Below are positions 1 to 9,891 of a stretch of DNA of 64,000 bases, in pieces. Position 1 is the first letter of the stretch; each line of letters starts with the position of its first letter. The notes under the pieces were generated by a model. It made no database searches, was not told where the DNA came from, and saw nothing but the letters and a program-made list of their open reading frames with translations. This DNA is from Hyphomicrobiales bacterium (GTDB lineage Bacteria > Pseudomonadota > Alphaproteobacteria > Rhizobiales > Aestuariivirgaceae), in contig JANYHN010000048.1 in assembly GCA_025359045.1 (NCBI GenBank), forward strand, positions 62,001-126,000. Direction: 5' to 3'. The position numbers and the translations under genes are program-made.

Positions 1-1
1 C

Positions 2-52
2 AGTGCGAAATATGCGGGCTGGAAAGATGCAGTAAGAAAGCTTTTGGCTTAG
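2..52 (+). CDS. Possible C-terminal tail of an upstream gene, perhaps a FGGY-type sugar kinase
   Basis: Only the last 16 codons of a reading frame enter the window, ending in TAG at 50-52. The peptide has the pattern Y-A-G-W-x-x-A-V near its end, which resembles the closing helix of FGGY-family carbohydrate kinases such as glycerol kinase or xylulokinase. The gene would converge on the TerC-type gene. With so few residues this is a guess from pattern; it could equally be a non-coding stretch. Confidence 0.3.
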   Translation, partial: SAKYAGWKDAVRKLLA

Positions 53-97
53 AGAAACATGGTTGTAATTTGAACTGCTATTTTTAACGCGCCATCG

Positions 98-156
98 CGG
101 CGAAGGCCGGGATTGGGCTTTGATTTGTTTCGTAAGCCCGGCCCCAGCCTTCGCCG
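98..156. repeat. Inverted repeat between convergent genes, terminator- or REP-like
   Basis: The arms CGGCGAAGGC (98-107) and GCCTTCGCCG (147-156) are perfect reverse complements. A second nested pair, GGGCTT (115-120) and AAGCCC (134-139), lies inside. The element sits between the end of the upstream frame and the end of the TerC-type gene, the usual place for a REP-like palindrome or a bidirectional transcription end. It has no obvious T-tract, so termination is only inferred. Confidence 0.55.
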
Positions 157-203
157 GGTGACGGATTATAGCGATAATTGCTTCCAATATTGTGACACTT
201 TAT

Positions 204-860
204 CTAAGCAGGCATAACGTGGGGCATCACTTCAAAGGCTCCGCGATAAATCATTTCTAAAGCCACATAAAGTATGATGGCAAAGCCCGCATAGCCAATC
301 CAACGATATTTGCCCAACAGTTTGGCGATAAACGATGCAGCAAGTCCCATCAAAGCAATCGACAATACAAGACCTGAAATCAAAACCCACGGATGGTCAC
401 GCGCAGCGCCAGCAACCGCAAGCACATTATCGAGAGACATCGAAATATCGGCCACAACAATTTGCCATGCGGCTTGAGCGAAGGTTTTAGATTTGGTGTG
501 AGAACCAATCTGCCCGTCATGGTCGACGTCCTCATCGCTAACTGTTTCAAGCCCTGCATTGCTGTGTTGAGCATCGCGCAATTCGCGCCACATTTTCCAA
601 CACACCCAGAGAAGGAGAATGCCACCCACCAATACCAAACCGATCACTTGTAAAAGCTGCACTGCAACAGTGGCAAAGGCAATTCGCAGAACCGTGGCCG
701 CTATAATGCCAACCAAAATTGCCCTGCCGCGCAGTTCCTTTGGCAAGCCCGCAGCCGCCATACCGATCACAATGGCATTATCACCCGCTAGAACCAGATC
801 GATCATAACAACTTTGAAAAATGCGATCAGTGCATCTGGTGCAAATAACTGGTCGAGCAC
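204..860 (-). CDS. TerC/YjbE-family integral membrane protein, probable metal exporter
   Basis: This 218-residue protein belongs to the TerC family, whose studied members include manganese exporters. About seven hydrophobic segments are visible. Two family repeats carry the conserved acidic signatures D21-x5-GDN near residues 21-28 and an ADISMSLDN segment near residue 140, which are likely ion-binding sites in the membrane. A hydrophilic acidic loop with D and H residues lies around residues 95-125 between the two halves. The start is a GTG, with a GAAGGA ribosome-binding site about 10 bases before it. It lies 83 bases downstream of the ribokinase gene on the same strand and may be read through from that operon, but its function seems unrelated. 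The substrate is not shown by the sequence. Confidence 0.85.
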   Translation of the reverse strand: MLDQLFAPDALIAFFKVVMIDLVLAGDNAIVIGMAAAGLPKELRGRAILVGIIAATVLRIAFATVAVQLLQVIGLVLVGGILLLWVCWKMWRELRDAQHSNAGLETVSDEDVDHDGQIGSHTKSKTFAQAAWQIVVADISMSLDNVLAVAGAARDHPWVLISGLVLSIALMGLAASFIAKLLGKYRWIGYAGFAIILYVALEMIYRGAFEVMPHVMPA

Positions 861-943
861 GTTCTATTAGTCCTTCGGTTATTTATAACGTAAGGTTACA
901 TAGTGTTCATGAAGTGCGAAAACAAGGGTTTTAAGGGATGTTT

Positions 944-1876
944 TTACTTTCCCAACAAGCTAAAGGTCTCTTGCAAATAGGGCATTGAAGGTGCAGTTCC
1001 AAACCGTGTAACTGAGATGCCGGCGGTCGCACTGCCAAAGCGTGCCGCGGCTTCTGGGCTTTCGCCCCGCGCCAATGCAGCCGCGAACCCACCATTAAAG
1101 GCATCGCCAGCGCCTGTTGTATCAACAACTTTTCCCGCGCTGAAAATCGGAACGTGAACTGAAATATTCTTAGTATGAAGCAGTGATCCCTGCCCACCCA
1201 GGGTGATTAAAACAGCACCCGCACCTTTCGCGATTAAAACATCTGCCGCCTTTTTGGCACTTGCCAAATCAGTCACCATAACTCCCGTTAACATTGAGGC
1301 TTCGGATTCATTGGGCGTTACATAATCGCAAAGCTTGTAAATTGAATCGTCAAGTGGTGCTGCAGGAGCAGGATTGAATATCGTTATTACGCCCGCTTCC
1401 TTGGCTATTTCTAATGCACGTACAGCAGCAGGGATCGGTTGCTCTAACTGCGTCATGAAAACTTTTGCGCTGCGGATTGTCGCAGCATTTTCCTCAACAT
1501 CATCCAACGTAATCGTGCCCGCCGCGCCTGGCACAACGATAATTGCATTGCTGCCAGTGCCATCTTGGACGAAAATATAGGCCGCACCTGTTGATACATT
1601 TGGGTCTTGCGGAGCGAGCGCCTTAACACCCTCTAGGCCATACATGGCCAAAGCAGCGTCACCAAAATTATCCTTACCCAATTTGGTGATGAAGGTGACA
1701 GCGGCTCCGGCACGAGCAGCCGCCACAGTTTGATTTGATCCCTTGCCACCTGGCCCCATTGCGAAGGATGTGCCTAAAATAGTTTCGCCCATTTCAGGCT
1801 GACGAGCCGCCCGAAATGCAAGGTCAGCCACATAAATGCCAAGGATCACAACGCCTTTTTTTTCCATGCTGCTCAA
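944..1876 (-). CDS. rbsK: Ribokinase (PfkB family)
   Basis: The 310-residue protein is a PfkB-family sugar kinase that would phosphorylate D-ribose to ribose 5-phosphate in the cytoplasm with ATP. The sugar-binding signature GGKGSNQ is at residues 43-49. The C-terminal DTTGAGDAFNGG motif, holding the catalytic aspartate and anion hole, is near residues 253-264. Length matches the family. Its ATG overlaps the stop of the RbsD/FucU gene by 4 bases, so the two are translationally coupled. Pairing of a ribokinase with a pyranose mutarotase is the classic arrangement for ribose use, which supports the specific call, though related kinases for other pentoses or nucleosides cannot be excluded. Confidence 0.85.
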   Translation of the reverse strand: MSSMEKKGVVILGIYVADLAFRAARQPEMGETILGTSFAMGPGGKGSNQTVAAARAGAAVTFITKLGKDNFGDAALAMYGLEGVKALAPQDPNVSTGAAYIFVQDGTGSNAIIVVPGAAGTITLDDVEENAATIRSAKVFMTQLEQPIPAAVRALEIAKEAGVITIFNPAPAAPLDDSIYKLCDYVTPNESEASMLTGVMVTDLASAKKAADVLIAKGAGAVLITLGGQGSLLHTKNISVHVPIFSAGKVVDTTGAGDAFNGGFAAALARGESPEAAARFGSATAGISVTRFGTAPSMPYLQETFSLLGK

Positions 1877-2334
1877 CCCAATTTTTCATCTGGCGAAACC
1901 ACACCAAATTTAAAAGCAAAGCAGCCATAAAATCGCCTCTCGCCAGTTTGCACAACGCAATATGATTTTTTGGCAAGATCATAAAATGCAAAGCGCTCGA
2001 CCACACCCATAGGCCAAGACTTGCCTTCGGCACGATCTATCTCTTTTTGCACTTCAGATTGTACTGCCGGAATATCTTTGGGATCAGCGCCCACCTGCAT
2101 ACGCGATGCAGGACTTGTGACAAAGCTATCGAGCGGCATCACCGAAAGGATGGCTCTGCATGCACGTGCTGCCGTATCACAATCAATGCGCAGTAGTTTG
2201 CCATAGACAGTGGCGCGGGCCACAGAATCTGCTGGAAAATTCGTGTCGCAAATAATCAGATCATCACCATGCCCCATACACCGGAGCGCGTGCAATAGCT
2301 CTGCATTGAGCAACGGATCGAGATTTTTTAGCAT
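1873..2334 (-). CDS. RbsD/FucU-family sugar mutarotase
   Basis: The 153-residue protein belongs to the RbsD/FucU family, small decameric enzymes that interconvert anomers or ring forms of ribose or fucose ahead of a kinase. The N-terminal segment LRCMGHGDDLIICDTNFPA (residues 17-35) holds the conserved catalytic histidine and the acidic D-x-NFPA stretch. Length is closer to FucU (about 140) than to a minimal RbsD. It lies 25 bases after the KdgK-like gene and overlaps the ribokinase gene by 4 bases. The ribokinase partner argues for a ribose pyranase-type role, while the sequence looks FucU-like; the substrate is therefore open. Confidence 0.8.
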   Translation of the reverse strand: MLKNLDPLLNAELLHALRCMGHGDDLIICDTNFPADSVARATVYGKLLRIDCDTAARACRAILSVMPLDSFVTSPASRMQVGADPKDIPAVQSEVQKEIDRAEGKSWPMGVVERFAFYDLAKKSYCVVQTGERRFYGCFAFKFGVVSPDEKLG

Positions 2335-2359
2335 TCATTATCTCCCAATTTTTGATAGA

Positions 2360-3250
2360 CTATTCAGGTGCCGGCATTTTGTCACGTGGGATAATGGCTC
2401 CCGGAAATTGCACCACCTGGCCCGCAAGGCGGTGGCCAGCGATGGCCGATTCTTCAGCCGAAGCGCTGCTCATTCTGGCAGCTATATAAGCAGCCGCAAA
2501 ACTATCGCCCGCAGCTGTCGTATCAACAACATTGGCGATTGGTTTTGCATGAACCAAAATCTCATCCGGTGCCGTCATCACCCAACACGCAGGGTCTGCG
2601 CATTTATAAATTATCTCTGCATTTGGCAGCAGCTTGCGCAACATGTTGCGATCAGACTGACCATAAAGCGCATCTAAATCTTGTGATGAAGCAAATAATA
2701 GATTGGTGAGTGCATAAATTTTTAGAAATGCCGATTGGCTTTCATTCAGCGTGGCCCAGTTGCGCGGGCGGTAATTCGTATCAAAAATAATTTTTGTGCC
2801 TTTGGCTGCGGCAATCTTTAGGCTTGCAAACAGGTTCGAACGGCCTTCCTCTCCATAGAGAGAAAGCGTGATACCCGAGAGGTAGATAAAATCATAGTTT
2901 GAAAGATCGGGGTGCCTGCTTCCGCTGAAAATATCGCGCGCTGGCGATTGCCCCCGCCAATAAGAAAAGCGGCGTTCGCCATGCTTGTCAGTCTGGATAA
3001 CATAGAGCCCTGGAAGTCTGCCGGTCTTACGAACAACCTGCGAAACCCCAACACCTTCGGATTGCCAAGCTGAGATCATCTCATCGCTCCAAGCGTCGTC
3101 TCCCAATGCTGTGATATAGTCAACGCTAACGCCAAGCCGCGCCACATAAATTGCAGTGTTCAGTGTATCGCCGCCAAAACCACGTGCAAAAGTGCCATCC
3201 GACTGCTCACGCAATTCAATCATACATTCGCCAATTGCTGCAATCCGCAT
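2360..3250 (-). CDS. kdgK: 2-dehydro-3-deoxygluconokinase-like sugar kinase (PfkB family)
   Basis: The 296-residue protein is a PfkB kinase of the KdgK branch, which phosphorylates 2-keto-3-deoxygluconate to KDPG. The N-terminal GECMIELRE is followed by GFGGDTLNTAIYVARLG, the substrate-binding signature of this branch. The C-terminal VDTTAAGDSFAAAY holds the catalytic aspartate, with AAGD replacing the more common GAGD as is usual in KdgK. It starts 3 bases after the stop of the flavoprotein gene, so both are surely co-transcribed. The gluconolactonase-like protein at 7920 could feed the same sugar-acid pathway, but it is not in this operon. A related 2-ketosugar substrate remains possible. 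Confidence 0.75.
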   Translation of the reverse strand: MRIAAIGECMIELREQSDGTFARGFGGDTLNTAIYVARLGVSVDYITALGDDAWSDEMISAWQSEGVGVSQVVRKTGRLPGLYVIQTDKHGERRFSYWRGQSPARDIFSGSRHPDLSNYDFIYLSGITLSLYGEEGRSNLFASLKIAAAKGTKIIFDTNYRPRNWATLNESQSAFLKIYALTNLLFASSQDLDALYGQSDRNMLRKLLPNAEIIYKCADPACWVMTAPDEILVHAKPIANVVDTTAAGDSFAAAYIAARMSSASAEESAIAGHRLAGQVVQFPGAIIPRDKMPAPE

Positions 3251-3253
3251 GGT

Positions 3254-5293
3254 TTAGATGTCCTTCATCAATCGTAATGCATCGTAAATTGCAGCGTGCG
3301 TGTTGCGGGCAGAAACGGCATCACCAATACGGTAAAGCATAAACCTCCCATTTCTATTCTTCTCTAATTTTTGCGCTTCGCCATTGATCAACATGTTATA
3401 ATCAACAGCGCCAAGATTGCGTGAGTGCGGCTTCAATTCAAAATATAAATCATCAAGCGGCCTCGTGCCGTGGTTGACCACGACTTGATCAACAAATCTT
3501 TCGCGCGACACCCCACCATAATCACTGCCAATCACACAGCGCATTTGATTGCCTTGGCGCTCCACATCTTCCAGACGGTAAGTCACTGTGAAAGTGGTAT
3601 CGAGCTTTTGTAACGTACGCATATAAGGCACCAGATTCATGCCCATCACGTCCGGTGCAAATGAACGATCGGGCGTCATTATTTCAAGTTTCGCCCCAGA
3701 CGCGGCAATCACCTCTGCGGCCTGCAAAGCCGCATGGTCGCCTGCGTCATCATAGAGCAGAACATTGCTGCCAGGCTTTACATCGCCCGATAAAATGTCC
3801 CATGCAGAAACCACCAGATCGTTGCCCGATTTCAAGACCTCGGTATGGGGTAAGCCACCTGTAGCGATGATCACTACGTCAGGCGAAAGCCCGCGTACCT
3901 CATTGGCCTCTGCCCAATTATTGAATCTAAACTGCACGCCTTGCGCTTCACATTGCGCCATGCGCCAATCGACAATGCCGATCATTTCAGAGCGGCGTTT
4001 ACTTCGGGCGGTTAAACGAATTTGGCCACCGGCCTGAGGCGCTGCTTCAAACACCGTCACATTATGCCCGCGCACCGATGCCACACGAGCTGCTTCCAAT
4101 CCCGCAGCGCCCGCCCCAATGATCACCACGCTTTTTTGAACAGCCGCACGCTCAATCAAATGCGGCATTGTCAGTTCGCGGCCTGTGGCTGGATTGTGGA
4201 TACAATAGGCCTCACCGCCTTGATAAATTCTATCGAGGCAATAGGTGGCCCCCACGCACGGCCTGATGTCATGTTCGCGTTTTTCGATAATTTTCCATAC
4301 AATATGTGGGTCGGCCATGTGGGCCCGCGTCATACCAACCATATCTATTTTACCCGAAGCAATCGCGTGTCGCGCTGTGGCTACATCTGAAATCCGAGCT
4401 GCATGAAAAGTAGGAAAATCAGTCGCTTGTTTGATCTCACCCGCAAAATCTAAATGTGGCGCAGACGTCATGCCTTGCACAGGTATCACATCGGTGAGCG
4501 CTGCATCGGTATCAATATGGCCGCGAATGATATTGAGATAATCAACAAGGCCAGACGCCTTCAACGCATGCGAAATTTCTAAGCCGTCGCTCTTAGTTAA
4601 GCCACCTTCTAAGGTTTCATCGGCGGTATACCGAATGCCAACAATAAACGCGTCGCCCACTCGTTTGCGAATGGCACGCAAGCAATCAAAGGTAAAACGC
4701 GTGCGGTTTTGCAACGAGCCGCCATAAGGCGCATCAAGCGTGTTGGTCAATGGAGACCAGAATTGATCTTGCAAATGGCCATAAGCTTCCAATTCAATGC
4801 CGTCCATGCCAGCGGCCTTCATGCGCTCGGCGGCGTCTGCATAATCAGTAACAATCCGGTCAATATCCCAATCTTCCATTTTCTTGGGAAAAGCGCGGTG
4901 TGAGGCTTCGCGGTTATGGGATGGTGAAACCACTGGCAACCAATCACCCTTGCTCCAACCTGTGCGGCGGCCCAGATGCGTCAGCTGAATCATCACCGCG
5001 CAATCATATTGATGCACTTCGTCGGTTAGCTTTTTCAACCAGCCGACAACCTCATCTTTATAAGCCAGAACGTTGTTAAAGACAGGTGGCGAGTCTTTCG
5101 AAACAGCGGCAGACCCCGCCGTCATCGTCATGGCGATGCCACCCTTGGCGCGTTCCACATGATAGGCACGGTATTTATCCTTGGGCATGCCATTTTCCGG
5201 ATAAGCAGGCTCATGCGAGGTCGTCATAATCCGATTTTTTAAAGTCAGGTGTTTCAGCTTATAGGGCTGTAACAGCGGGTCAGATGATTGCAT
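3254..5293 (-). CDS. FMN/Fe-S/FAD oxidoreductase of the 2,4-dienoyl-CoA reductase / DgcA-trimethylamine dehydrogenase family
   Basis: The 679-residue protein has an Old Yellow Enzyme-type FMN barrel (about 1-340), an Fe-S segment (346-364) and a C-terminal FAD/NAD-binding domain opening with GAGAAG at 393-398. This is the architecture of 2,4-dienoyl-CoA reductase, trimethylamine dehydrogenase and the N-demethylases DgcA and StcD. The Fe-S segment has cysteines at 346, 352 and 364, but alanine 349 stands where the family's usual second cysteine is. The overall sequence resembles the DgcA/StcD N-methyl amino acid demethylase group more than fatty-acid reductases. It is the first gene of a leftward operon with three sugar-metabolism genes, an unexpected partner set. 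The start is an ATG shortly upstream of the divergent pyrophosphatase gene. The substrate is unknown. Confidence 0.8.
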   Translation of the reverse strand: MQSSDPLLQPYKLKHLTLKNRIMTTSHEPAYPENGMPKDKYRAYHVERAKGGIAMTMTAGSAAVSKDSPPVFNNVLAYKDEVVGWLKKLTDEVHQYDCAVMIQLTHLGRRTGWSKGDWLPVVSPSHNREASHRAFPKKMEDWDIDRIVTDYADAAERMKAAGMDGIELEAYGHLQDQFWSPLTNTLDAPYGGSLQNRTRFTFDCLRAIRKRVGDAFIVGIRYTADETLEGGLTKSDGLEISHALKASGLVDYLNIIRGHIDTDAALTDVIPVQGMTSAPHLDFAGEIKQATDFPTFHAARISDVATARHAIASGKIDMVGMTRAHMADPHIVWKIIEKREHDIRPCVGATYCLDRIYQGGEAYCIHNPATGRELTMPHLIERAAVQKSVVIIGAGAAGLEAARVASVRGHNVTVFEAAPQAGGQIRLTARSKRRSEMIGIVDWRMAQCEAQGVQFRFNNWAEANEVRGLSPDVVIIATGGLPHTEVLKSGNDLVVSAWDILSGDVKPGSNVLLYDDAGDHAALQAAEVIAASGAKLEIMTPDRSFAPDVMGMNLVPYMRTLQKLDTTFTVTYRLEDVERQGNQMRCVIGSDYGGVSRERFVDQVVVNHGTRPLDDLYFELKPHSRNLGAVDYNMLINGEAQKLEKNRNGRFMLYRIGDAVSARNTHAAIYDALRLMKDI

Positions 5294-5374
5294 TTACCGA
5301 TTCCGATTTCAGGTCTTGCAAACTTAAGCGCTTTGCGGTGCAATAGTAAATCGGTTCAAATCAGAGGTATCCCA

Positions 5375-5902
5375 ATGCGCATCGAAGCCATTTCCCCCGG
5401 ACGTGACATTCCTAAAGAAGTCAATGTTATCGTTGAAGTGCCAGTGGGCGGCGAACCGATTAAATATGAAATGGATAAGGAAGCGGGCACTCTGGTTGTT
5501 GACCGTTTTCTTTACACGTCCATGCGCTATCCCGGCAATTATGGTTTCATTCCACACACGCTTTCGGGTGATGGTGATCCAGTGGATGTGCTCATCGCCA
5601 ATCAACGCGGCATTGTTCCCGGCGCCGTGGTCGCCTGTCGTCCGGTTGGCGTGTTGAAGATGCAGGATGAAGCTGGTGGCGACGAAAAGATCATCGCCGT
5701 TCCTGTGCCACGTTTAACGAGGCGCTATGAAAACGTGCACAATTACCTCGACTTGCCAGATATCACCATCCAGCAAATCGAACATTTCTTCACGCATTAC
5801 AAGGATCTGGAACCCGGCAAATGGGTGAAGGTGCTGGGCTGGGGCAATGCCATTGAGGCCGAGCAGATGATTTTGGAAGGGCTAGAGCGGGCGAAGAAGT
5901 GA
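5375..5902 (+). CDS. ppa: Inorganic pyrophosphatase
   Basis: The 175-residue cytoplasmic enzyme hydrolyses pyrophosphate to phosphate, driving biosynthetic reactions. The family signature DGDPVD (66-71) carries the three metal-binding aspartates, and a second cluster with D98, D103 and K105 matches the other metal and phosphate ligands. The active-site segment YPGNYGF is at 52-58. The ATG at 5375 follows the purine stretch AGAGG and matches the usual N-terminus; a longer frame back to 5288 would add 29 non-conserved residues and is unlikely. It is divergent from the flavoprotein operon and convergent with uup. Length is typical for the family I bacterial enzyme. Confidence 0.95.
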   Translation: MRIEAISPGRDIPKEVNVIVEVPVGGEPIKYEMDKEAGTLVVDRFLYTSMRYPGNYGFIPHTLSGDGDPVDVLIANQRGIVPGAVVACRPVGVLKMQDEAGGDEKIIAVPVPRLTRRYENVHNYLDLPDITIQQIEHFFTHYKDLEPGKWVKVLGWGNAIEAEQMILEGLERAKK

Positions 5903-5935
5903 GGCTTGCGTTTCTCTCTATTGCGCTGCCAACTC

Positions 5936-5957
5936 ACTCCCCCCGGGGGAGAGAGCA
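5936..5957. repeat. Short GC-rich palindrome between convergent ppa and uup
   Basis: The stretch CTCCCCCCGGGGGAG is a loop-free palindrome about 40 bases after the ppa stop and before the end of uup. It resembles one arm of the palindromic intergenic repeats seen elsewhere in this window. It may help end transcription of both convergent genes, but a classical hairpin with T-tract is not visible. Confidence 0.35.
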
Positions 5958-6007
5958 GTCCGCGAAGCCGACAAGAGAAGGGCGGATTCCCAATGTAAAA
6001 GTTCACT

Positions 6008-7819
6008 TCACTTCCCCTCCAACTCCTCGCGCATCATCTCCAACTCCAGCCACTGTTCTTCACCCTGCACCAATTCATCATGCGCAGCTTGATGCCTGAG
6101 CGACGTCTTCTCAAATAGTTTCGGATCGCGTGTAAACAGCGTTACATCGGCCATCACATCTTCAAGCTGATGCAACTCTGCCTTCAGTGCTTCAATCTTT
6201 GCGGGCAAAGTATCCAGTGCATATTTTTCTTTAAATGAAAGCTTGCGCTTGGCTTGTGACTTTGCTTCGGCCACAACAGAGGGCTCGCGAATTTCTTTTT
6301 CCTGTTCTTTCAATTTCCGCGCTGCAACGCCAGCGCCGCGCTGCGCCAGCATGTCGGTATAGCCACCAGCATATTCCGTCCAATGGCCCTCGCCTTCATA
6401 CATCAGGATCGAAGTCGCCACTCGGTCAAGAAAATCGCGGTCATGGCTCACCAACAAAATAGTGCCTTTATAATCAGCTAACATTTCTTGCAGCAGGTCA
6501 AGTGTTTCCAAATCCAAATCATTGGTCGGTTCGTCGAGAACTAGAAAATTTGAGGCTTTGGCCAATTCGCGCGCCAAGATCAAACGCGCACGTTCACCAC
6601 CTGATAAAACCGAAACAGGAGTTCGCGCTTGTTCAGGCTTAAACAGAAAGTCCCGCATATACGAAACCACATGCTTGGTCTCGCCATTGATAGTCACGGA
6701 TTGCCCGCGTCCTGCAGTAATCACATCTTGCACCAGCGTAGTGGGGTCAAGACTCTGACGGCTTTGATCAAGTGCTACCACTTGTAGATTAGTGCCCAAT
6801 TTTATGGTGCCGGAATCAGGCTCAATCAAACCTGTTATGAGCTTGATCAGCGTTGTCTTGCCCCCACCATTTGGTCCCACGATGCCAAGCCTGTCTCCGC
6901 GCAGCAGCAACAAATCAAGCCCCGCCACAATCGTGCGGTCGCCATAGGATTTTGAAATCTTCTTGGCTTCCGCCACCAGCTTGCCAGAAATATCAGCCGT
7001 TGAAGCCGAGAGCTTCACATTGCCTTGTGACCCCACATATTCCCGCCGTTCACTGCGCAAACTGCCGAGCAATCCTACGCGCCGCACATTGCGTTTGCGC
7101 CGCGCCGTCACGCCATAACGCATCCAATGTTCTTCGGCGGCTATCTTCTGCGAAAGCTTCTGCTGGTTAATTTCTTCTTCTTCCAAAACCTGGTCGCGCC
7201 ATTCTTCAAAAAATTCAAAGCCGCGATTCATGCGTTTAGCCATGCCCCGGTCAAGCCAGATTGTGCGGTTGGTCAACGCTTCCAAAAACCGCCGATCATG
7301 GCTGATCAAAATAAAGGCCGAACGTAATGATTTCAGTTCAGCTTCCAGCCATTCAATCGCCGGAAGATCAAGATGGTTGGTTGGTTCATCCAGCAACAAA
7401 ATATCAGGCTCTGGGGCCAGCGTCCGGGCAATGGCCGCCCGCCTCGCCTCGCCGCCTGAAAGCTGCGCTGGATTTTCATCGCCACTCAAGCCCAATTCAT
7501 TCAAATAATGGCGGCAACGATAGGGATTATCGGTTGGCCCTAATCCTGCTTCCACATAATCCAGCACCGTTTTGAAGCCCCCAAAATCAGGCTCCTGTGG
7601 CAGATAGCGCACCGTGGTGCCCGGTTGGAAAAACCGCGTACCATCATCAGTTTCAATCAGGCCAGCCGCTATTTTCAGCAAAGTCGATTTGCCAGAACCG
7701 TTGCGCCCCACGAGGCACATGCGGTCATCGGAATGCAACATCAATTCCGCGCCCTCAAGCACGGGCTTACCGCCGAAAGTCAATTTAGTGTTTTGTAAAT
7801 TCAATAAAAGATTTGCCAT
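6008..7819 (-). CDS. uup: ABC-F family ATPase, Uup type
   Basis: The 603-residue protein has two ABC ATPase domains and no membrane segments, the ABC-F plan. Walker A motifs are GRNGSGKS at 38-45 and GPNGGGKTT in the second half, with the signatures LSGGEARR and LSGGERAR and Walker B segments ending LLLDEPTNHLDL and LVLDEPTNDLDL. The C-terminal 100 residues are charged and predicted coiled coil, the DNA-binding extension that marks Uup within ABC-F. Uup limits precise transposon excision in Escherichia coli and acts at the ribosome or on branched DNA. The ATG at 7819 (MANLLL) is chosen because the longer frame to 7921 adds an unrelated hydrophobic leader and overlaps the next gene. Confidence 0.88.
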   Translation of the reverse strand: MANLLLNLQNTKLTFGGKPVLEGAELMLHSDDRMCLVGRNGSGKSTLLKIAAGLIETDDGTRFFQPGTTVRYLPQEPDFGGFKTVLDYVEAGLGPTDNPYRCRHYLNELGLSGDENPAQLSGGEARRAAIARTLAPEPDILLLDEPTNHLDLPAIEWLEAELKSLRSAFILISHDRRFLEALTNRTIWLDRGMAKRMNRGFEFFEEWRDQVLEEEEINQQKLSQKIAAEEHWMRYGVTARRKRNVRRVGLLGSLRSERREYVGSQGNVKLSASTADISGKLVAEAKKISKSYGDRTIVAGLDLLLLRGDRLGIVGPNGGGKTTLIKLITGLIEPDSGTIKLGTNLQVVALDQSRQSLDPTTLVQDVITAGRGQSVTINGETKHVVSYMRDFLFKPEQARTPVSVLSGGERARLILARELAKASNFLVLDEPTNDLDLETLDLLQEMLADYKGTILLVSHDRDFLDRVATSILMYEGEGHWTEYAGGYTDMLAQRGAGVAARKLKEQEKEIREPSVVAEAKSQAKRKLSFKEKYALDTLPAKIEALKAELHQLEDVMADVTLFTRDPKLFEKTSLRHQAAHDELVQGEEQWLELEMMREELEGK

Positions 7820-7919
7820 GTTGGCCGCGTGGTAGCCGAAGCTGGAGCAGTTGCCTAGGGGCTTGCATGATGCAAATTGCCCCGCCAATATAAGAAAAAA
7901 ATAGATGAGGAAATGAAAC

Positions 7920-8852
<933 letters not shown>

Positions 8853-8863
8853 TTTCCCCTCTG

Positions 8864-8980
8864 CCCTTCGGGCACCTCCCCCAGCAAGCTGTGCGGAGGG
8901 CGATACATTTTTTTGCGCTCTAAATCATCATCGCGCTCAACCAGCTTGCTGGGGGAGCTGTCCGAAAGATTGAGGGGGTG
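8864..8980. repeat. Long imperfect inverted repeat (REP/BIME-like)
   Basis: A 16-base arm CTCCCCCAGCAAGCTG (8876-8891) is exactly complemented by CAGCTTGCTGGGGGAG (8942-8957). The match continues imperfectly outward, CCCCTCTGCCCTTCGG on the left against CCGAAAGATTGAGGGGG on the right. The 50-base centre is AT-rich. It fills most of the 262-base gap between the SMP-30-like gene and the convergent enoyl-CoA hydratase gene, the typical site of a palindromic intergenic element. Nothing else is recognised in that gap. Confidence 0.65.
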
Positions 8981-9114
8981 CTTGCCACATGCGATTGCCC
9001 TCCCCCAACGTCGTCTTCACTCACCTTGCAAGACTATTGTTGGAATGGCGGATTTGTGGAGTGTAGCGAAAACTAGCATCTTCACCGTACGCTGTCAAGG
9101 ACTATTTTTCATTT

Positions 9115-9891
9115 TTATGATTTTTTAGTTTTGTTGCGAAAATTCTGTAATCCTTTTTGCAATTCTGCGCTCTGCGCTGCCCCTATTCCCGCCAGCGCTT
9201 CCAGCGCACAACCTGCATCTTCGCCATCTGCCGCATTGATCATCATTTTGGCCGATGATGTGGCAAATCCGCTGCGGGCGATGATCTGTGTGGCCATTTC
9301 GCCAGCCGCCGTCACGCTGCTGCCCTTCGGAACCAAGCGATCAATCACGCCCGAAGCCAAAGCATGATCCGCCGTTAACATTTCACCCAGCACCGACATG
9401 CGGCGCACAATCTGGCTTCCGAAGCGTTTCACACAGCGCTGCGTTCCCGACCAACCGGGGATGATGCCAATGCCGGTTTCCGGAAGGCCAATTTTGATTT
9501 GCTCTTCGCCCACACGAAAATCAGCACAGGCCGCCAATTCCAAGCCACCACCCAGAGCATGACCATTGAGTGCGGCAATCAAGGGTTGGCGCAAACGGGT
9601 CAGTGCATCAAAAGCGCGGTGTCCGATGCGCACCCATTGCAAGCCAAAATCTTCAGGCTGCACTTTCGACCATTCATTCACATCACCACCTGCGCAAAAA
9701 GCACGGTCACCCGCACCCGTAATGATCGCCACACGCACATCTACATTGGCATCAATCAAATGCGCCGCATGTTCCAACGCAAAAATCATTTCAAACGTGA
9801 GTGCATTTAATTTATCAGGCCGCGAAACAGTAATTGTCGCAATTGCTCCGTCTACGGATAATTTTATGAATTCGCTGCCCGTGTCAATCAT
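9115..9891 (-). CDS. Enoyl-CoA hydratase/isomerase family protein
   Basis: The 258-residue protein is a crotonase-fold enzyme. The oxyanion-hole segment GAGDRAFCAGGDVNEW is near residues 60-75, and LIAALNGHALGGGLELAACADFR near 104-126 carries the second oxyanion glycine and the conserved acid region. Length fits a single-domain enoyl-CoA hydratase. It ends a three-gene leftward operon with a GMC dehydrogenase and a CoA-transferase, its start overlapping the CoA-transferase by 8 bases. The context suggests it hydrates or isomerises an acyl-CoA made by that transferase. The precise substrate cannot be read from the sequence. Confidence 0.85.
   Translation of the reverse strand: MIDTGSEFIKLSVDGAIATITVSRPDKLNALTFEMIFALEHAAHLIDANVDVRVAIITGAGDRAFCAGGDVNEWSKVQPEDFGLQWVRIGHRAFDALTRLRQPLIAALNGHALGGGLELAACADFRVGEEQIKIGLPETGIGIIPGWSGTQRCVKRFGSQIVRRMSVLGEMLTADHALASGVIDRLVPKGSSVTAAGEMATQIIARSGFATSSAKMMINAADGEDAGCALEALAGIGAAQSAELQKGLQNFRNKTKKS

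Noticed and set aside
861-943. A manganese-responsive yybP-ykoY riboswitch before the TerC-type gene
   Set aside because: The gap is only 83 bases and shows neither of the conserved loops, so there is not enough sequence to support one.
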